The translations under genes and the position numbers were made by a program. The notes beneath the pieces are model-generated. The model worked only from the letters and a program-made list of their open reading frames with translations. It had not been told where the DNA came from and ran no database searches. Of a stretch of DNA of 64,000 nucleotides, positions 61,499-64,000 are shown piece after piece. The stretch comes from Vibrio sp. SCSIO 43135 (GTDB lineage: Bacteria > Pseudomonadota > Gammaproteobacteria > Enterobacterales > Vibrionaceae), in NCBI RefSeq assembly GCF_023716665.1, contig NZ_CP071860.1, positions 1,550,001-1,614,000 of the forward strand, given 5' to 3'. The stretch's first letter is position 1. Every line of letters starts with the position of its first letter.

Positions 61499-61774
61499 AT
61501 TTATGGGAAGAGGAGTCACTTAATGATCGCGAAAAGATCTTTGAGTTTCTTTACGACTTCAACCCCCGAAGCAGCTGACAAAACCGACGAAATTATTGAA
61601 GAAAAAGTTGAGAACCTCCTGGATCAACCTCATATGGGAGTCCAACGAGACGGAATTAGAGGGCGGTTGCTCATTATTCCGGAGATTTCGATAATAGTTT
61701 CCTACTGGGCTGAAGGCGATATCATTCGCATCATGCGTGTACTGCACCAAAAACAAAAATTCCCAGCGGATTGA
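61495..61774 (+). pseudogene. RelE/ParE-type toxin, frameshifted
   Basis: The expected start is the ATG at 61495 that overlaps the antitoxin stop. The frame gives 'MNLWEEESLNDREKIFEFLYD' and 'FN', then runs out of frame in a run of five Cs (61563-61567) and stops at TGA shortly after. Removing one C restores 'PEAADKTDEIIEEKVENLL' and the rest ('MGVQRDGIRGRLLIIPEISIIVSYW', 'IIRIMRVLHQKQKFP'), a full-length ParE/RelE toxin of 92 residues. The internal ATG at 61523 would give a protein with a foreign first 14 residues. Either inactivated in this strain or a sequencing error. Confidence 0.7.
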
Positions 61775-61790
61775 TTATGTCTACAGGGAA

Positions 61791-61888
61791 ACTAACGCCT
61801 TACCAAGTGGCTGACAACACACCTAAAACGTAAACGCTAGAGTAGATTCAAACCGAACATGCCGAGCGTTGCAAACCACTCTTAATCA
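61791..61888 (-). repeat. attC site
   Basis: Read leftward: 'TTAAGAGTGGTTTGCAACGC', 'CGGCATGTTCGGTTTGAATC', 'GTTTACGTTTTAGGTG', 'TGTTGTCAGCCACTTGGTAA' and the core 'GGCGTTAG'. The blocks GCAACGC...GG, TGTTGTCAGCC and GGCGTTAG match the V. cholerae repeat in order. It starts right after the stop of the GNAT gene, so it is the recombination site of the GNAT cassette. Confidence 0.85.
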
Positions 61889-61892
61889 GACT

Positions 61893-62309
61893 TTATGTGA
61901 TAATCTCACGACCTCGTTCCAGCACCCAACAACGCTCATTTTTGGTGTAACCAATTTGGCCATAATAGTCATTAGCAGATGGGGCTGCGATTAGAAATAG
62001 TTTACAAGTAGGCTCTATTTGAGCTTGAGTCTGAACCTGTAACTGCTTGCCTATACCTAACCTTTGGTATTCTTCATCAACCGCTAGGTCGGACAGATAA
62101 CAACAATAGTGGAAATCGGTAACTGAACGAGCGACACCCACAAGCTTAGTACCGTCCCAAGCTGTGACTATCAGATTGCTGTTGTTCAACATACCGTTGA
62201 TACATTTGATATTTTCTATCGGCCTCCGCTCTCCCAAAGTAGAACGCTTAAGTAAATCAATGAACTCGTCAGCCGAAATCTGCTGATTAACTTTGTACTC
62301 AATATTCAA
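61893..62309 (-). CDS. GNAT-family acetyltransferase, cassette gene
   Basis: A 138-residue GNAT: 'LIVTAWDGTKLVGVARSV', acetyl-CoA site 'LSDLAVDEEYQRLGIGKQL' (the Q/R-x-x-G-x-G motif) and 'FLIAAPSANDYYGQIGY'. I choose the TTG at 62309 because AAGGAGG lies five bases upstream; the GTG at 62333 has none. Substrate unknown; similar cassettes are frequent in Vibrio integrons. Confidence 0.82.
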   Translation of the reverse strand: MNIEYKVNQQISADEFIDLLKRSTLGERRPIENIKCINGMLNNSNLIVTAWDGTKLVGVARSVTDFHYCCYLSDLAVDEEYQRLGIGKQLQVQTQAQIEPTCKLFLIAAPSANDYYGQIGYTKNERCWVLERGREIIT

Positions 62310-62317
62310 TGTGACCT

Positions 62318-62393
62318 CCTTATCACCTATCACCTCACTGAGGTGCAGCTAACCAAAGCGGAAACGACAAAGGTTAACTATCTCTCTTCAACA
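62318..62393 (-). repeat. Short, degenerate attC site
   Basis: Read leftward: 'ATGTTGAAGAGAGATAGTTAA', a GTTAACC/GGTTAGC stem, and 'CCTCAGTGAGGTGATAGG', which aligns with the usual end CCTTAGTTGGGCGTTAGG at 13 of 18 positions. About half the usual length, hence probably internally deleted. Follows the PhzF-like stop codon. Confidence 0.5.
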
Positions 62394-62395
62394 TT

Positions 62396-63163
62396 TTATT
62401 CAGCTGCCATTTCTCGTAGCTTTGCATTTGCTAGCAACACAATTGAATCATCTGAAATACGCTTTACGCCAAAATAGCCTCCTGACGACGAAAGCTGATG
62501 TACCTGAAGCGAATCTGAGTCGAGCTTATCGAACCAATATGGCGCTAAAGAACATTGAGCAGAGCCTGTCGCCAGATCTTCAGATATCCCAATTTTCGGG
62601 GCAAAGTATCTTAATACATACCCATTTTCACCATTCGCCGCTGTCACAATCACAGCATGGTAATTGTTGAGCTGTTTGAATCGCGCATCATCAGGTTGGA
62701 AACTCATAACAGAGTCGACAGAAGGTAAGACTAAAACCAAGTCTCGAGTTGAAAACGCCTCAATAGCATCAACAGCCAAGTCCGATATTTCAGTTGGAAC
62801 GACACATGGTTTACCTTCCCAACTGGGAAGCGTAAGAGTATACACACCATTACTCTTAGCTATCGAGACGTCACCGTATTTGCTACTAAAAAGTACATTC
62901 TCGAGTTTGTACTTAGAGATAATGGCAGCACCAGCGCCTAAGCTGCCATGCCCGCACAGGTTAATTTCTCCATCTTTTGCAAACCAGCGAATGTGAAATT
63001 GCCCATTAGCTTTAATAACAAAAGAGGTAACTGGCAGTCCCGCACCACAGGTTATGTTCTGTAACTCTTGATCAGAAAGCCAACTATCAAGCTCTAATAC
63101 GCCACAAGGATTACCGGATGCCGATTCTCCAACAAACACATCATATATATCTAATTTGATAAT
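62396..63163 (-). CDS. PhzF-family protein, cassette gene
   Basis: A protein of about 255 residues with the PhzF/diaminopimelate-epimerase-like fold: 'SASGNPCGVLEL', 'IRWFAKDGEINLCGHGSLGAGAAII' and 'EDLATGSAQCSLAPYW' are the family blocks. The catalytic glutamate normally found in 'SETAF' is missing: the segment reads 'GLPVTSFV'. The frame runs upstream to 63337 but crosses the attC repeat; the family N-terminus ('KLDIYDVFVGES') begins at about 63163 where only ATT/ATC codons are available, so start choice is uncertain. Confidence 0.75.
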   Translation of the reverse strand: MIKLDIYDVFVGESASGNPCGVLELDSWLSDQELQNITCGAGLPVTSFVIKANGQFHIRWFAKDGEINLCGHGSLGAGAAIISKYKLENVLFSSKYGDVSIAKSNGVYTLTLPSWEGKPCVVPTEISDLAVDAIEAFSTRDLVLVLPSVDSVMSFQPDDARFKQLNNYHAVIVTAANGENGYVLRYFAPKIGISEDLATGSAQCSLAPYWFDKLDSDSLQVHQLSSSGGYFGVKRISDDSIVLLANAKLREMAAE

Positions 63164-63180
63164 CCACCATCCTTGATTGC

Positions 63181-63305
63181 GGTTAACGCCTAGTCTAGGT
63201 GTGAGGCACGCAGTCACGAAACCCAACCATACCTCCGTAAACACTAAACCCAACGATGGAATGAAAAATGCCATGCGTTGGGAATCACTCTTGAACAGTT
63301 TGTGA
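63181..63305 (-). repeat. attC site, full length
   Basis: A complete Vibrio-type attC of 125 bases, read leftward: 'TCACAAACTGTTCAAGAG', 'GATTCCCAACGCATGGCATT', 'TTTCATTCCATCGTTGGGTTT', 'AGTGTTTACGG', and the core 'TAGGCGTTAACC'. It separates the lipoprotein cassette (63390, inverted gene) from the PhzF-like cassette. The best repeat for a search of the rest of the array. Confidence 0.92.
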
Positions 63306-63389
63306 TGTGAAAGGTATTCCACTTGATGAATAACCACTTTATCACTATAGGTTTAGATAACGTAACTATTAATTTCAACGGAACTCAGA

Positions 63390-63839
63390 ATGAAACCGAT
63401 AAATCTACTTTTAGTAGCAGTGATAGCGGGAATTCTAATCGGCTGCGCCTCCACTGAAATAAAGAGCCAAGACTATAAGTCCTACCGTGTGGGCAGTACA
63501 GTAACCACTAATATTGGTTCCGCGTTTCTGGTAGATCAAACAGGCACGGTTAAGACTGTAAAAAAGTGGGTTGGCGTACTTTACTCAGAAGATGGTTGGT
63601 CGATCACGAATGAGTATTCGAGAGATTTTATTCGAAAAGAGTTAATCTATTCTGGGATTGCAGATAACACCATCGATGTTACATACCGCGAATATAGAAA
63701 CCAGCTAGCCGCTCAGGCTTTCTATCAATCCGTAAAATATGACCTAGATGAATCACCAATAATCACTTTTCAGAACTTTACGTTCAAGGTCATAGAAGCA
63801 AACAATTCAAAACTTACAATTCAGATTCTGAGCGATTGA
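63390..63839 (+). CDS. Putative lipoprotein, cassette gene
   Basis: A 149-residue protein with lipoprotein signal 'LLLVAVIAGILIGC' (Cys 19), then a mostly beta soluble domain without recognised family. It is inverted relative to its attC, so it must carry its own promoter in the 85 bases before the ATG. Confidence 0.7.
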   Translation: MKPINLLLVAVIAGILIGCASTEIKSQDYKSYRVGSTVTTNIGSAFLVDQTGTVKTVKKWVGVLYSEDGWSITNEYSRDFIRKELIYSGIADNTIDVTYREYRNQLAAQAFYQSVKYDLDESPIITFQNFTFKVIEANNSKLTIQILSD

Positions 63840-63850
63840 CCCTTTGTTCA

Positions 63851-64000
63851 CATAACGTCCTAAGAAGGTTTGAACAATAGAAAACTAAAGCGCTACCTTA
63901 CTACCAACATAGGTATTATCGGTATACTTGGGTAAAAAAGAGCTATAATCCAACATGTTACACCCTATGACGAATGAATTAATCGAAGCATAACGCCGTA
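63851..64000 (-). repeat. attC cores at the right edge, cassette without gene
   Basis: 'CTTAGGACGTTATGTG' (complement of 63847-63862) is one attC core and 'GGCGTTATGC' (complement of 63989-63998) another. Only about 140 bases lie between them and no open frame is seen, so this is either a gene-less cassette or a single attC with a doubled core. The array continues beyond the window. Confidence 0.55.

Larger units (their letters stand above)
55340..64000 (-). mobile_element. Distal part of a chromosomal integron cassette array
   Basis: Short functionally unrelated genes follow one another at 0.3-0.9 kb, mostly on the minus strand, separated by repeats of the Vibrio attC type. Three clear attC sites (59882, 61791, 63181) share with V. 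cholerae-type repeats the block 'GTTCAAGA', 'CCATTC..TTGGGTTT' or 'AACGC...GG', and a terminal 'GCGTTA' core. Further cores (TAACGCC or its variants) lie at 57181, 57620, 58714, 63851 and 63991. All point the same way, so the integrase gene is expected right of the window. Plus-strand genes at 60533, 61214 and 63390 are inverted inside their cassettes. Confidence 0.85.

Overview
The window looks like a Vibrio genome segment, probably from the secondary chromosome. The maltose/glycogen block (malT divergent from malP-malQ-glgB), the speA-speB pair, an FMN-riboswitch-led ribB, a tcyP-type cystine carrier and a right-hand end packed with Vibrio-type attC repeats all fit Vibrionaceae. I cannot name the species from sequence alone. 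No rRNA or tRNA gene, CRISPR array, prophage or insertion sequence was recognised.

1-15 kb is ordinary accessory/core mix: the 3' end of a LysR gene, a TrmK-like methyltransferase, a two-component system, a duplicated non-coding block that looks like two tandem minus-strand small RNAs (3.38-3.83 kb), a LysR regulator, soxR with a textbook SoxR-box promoter facing an MFS exporter, tcyP, riboswitch-controlled ribB, an aldehyde dehydrogenase, and a LysR/pirin/isochorismatase group. 15-21 kb is more accessory. It holds a 211-residue protein (15279-15914) that carries the Thr-x5-Cys...His arrangement and length of Burkholderia lethal factor 1 (a glutamine deamidase toxin), two tiny unlisted proteins, a tryptophanase locus with a stand-alone winged-helix regulator and a TnaB-like permease, and an LpxO-like lipid A hydroxylase.

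21-33 kb holds an SgrR-type regulator, a metal-type locus (ArsR, SigZ, Cys-rich permease) with three copies of a TTCGA-N6-TCGAA operator, several small hypotheticals, a PAP2 phosphatase, an HDOD protein and speA-speB. 33-44 kb is the MalT regulon (glgB, malQ, malP, malT). 44-52.5 kb is a galactan utilisation cluster: GalR-type repressor, secreted GH30 endo-galactanase, outer-membrane porin, GPH symporter and LacZ, with one perfect GalR-type operator upstream of lacZ. A large metallophosphoesterase lipoprotein follows.

From about 55.34 kb to the window end the layout changes to a chromosomal integron cassette array. It has some 14 short unrelated genes (VOC proteins, NUDIX, GNAT, PhzF-like, small Zn-ribbon proteins, membrane proteins, a RelB/RelE pair), mostly on the minus strand, separated by attC sites of the Vibrio repeat type all pointing the same way. 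The integrase is expected beyond the right edge. In this array the RelE-type toxin is broken by a one-base insertion, the PhzF-like protein lacks the usual catalytic glutamate, and two cassettes encode related Cys-x2-Cys small proteins.
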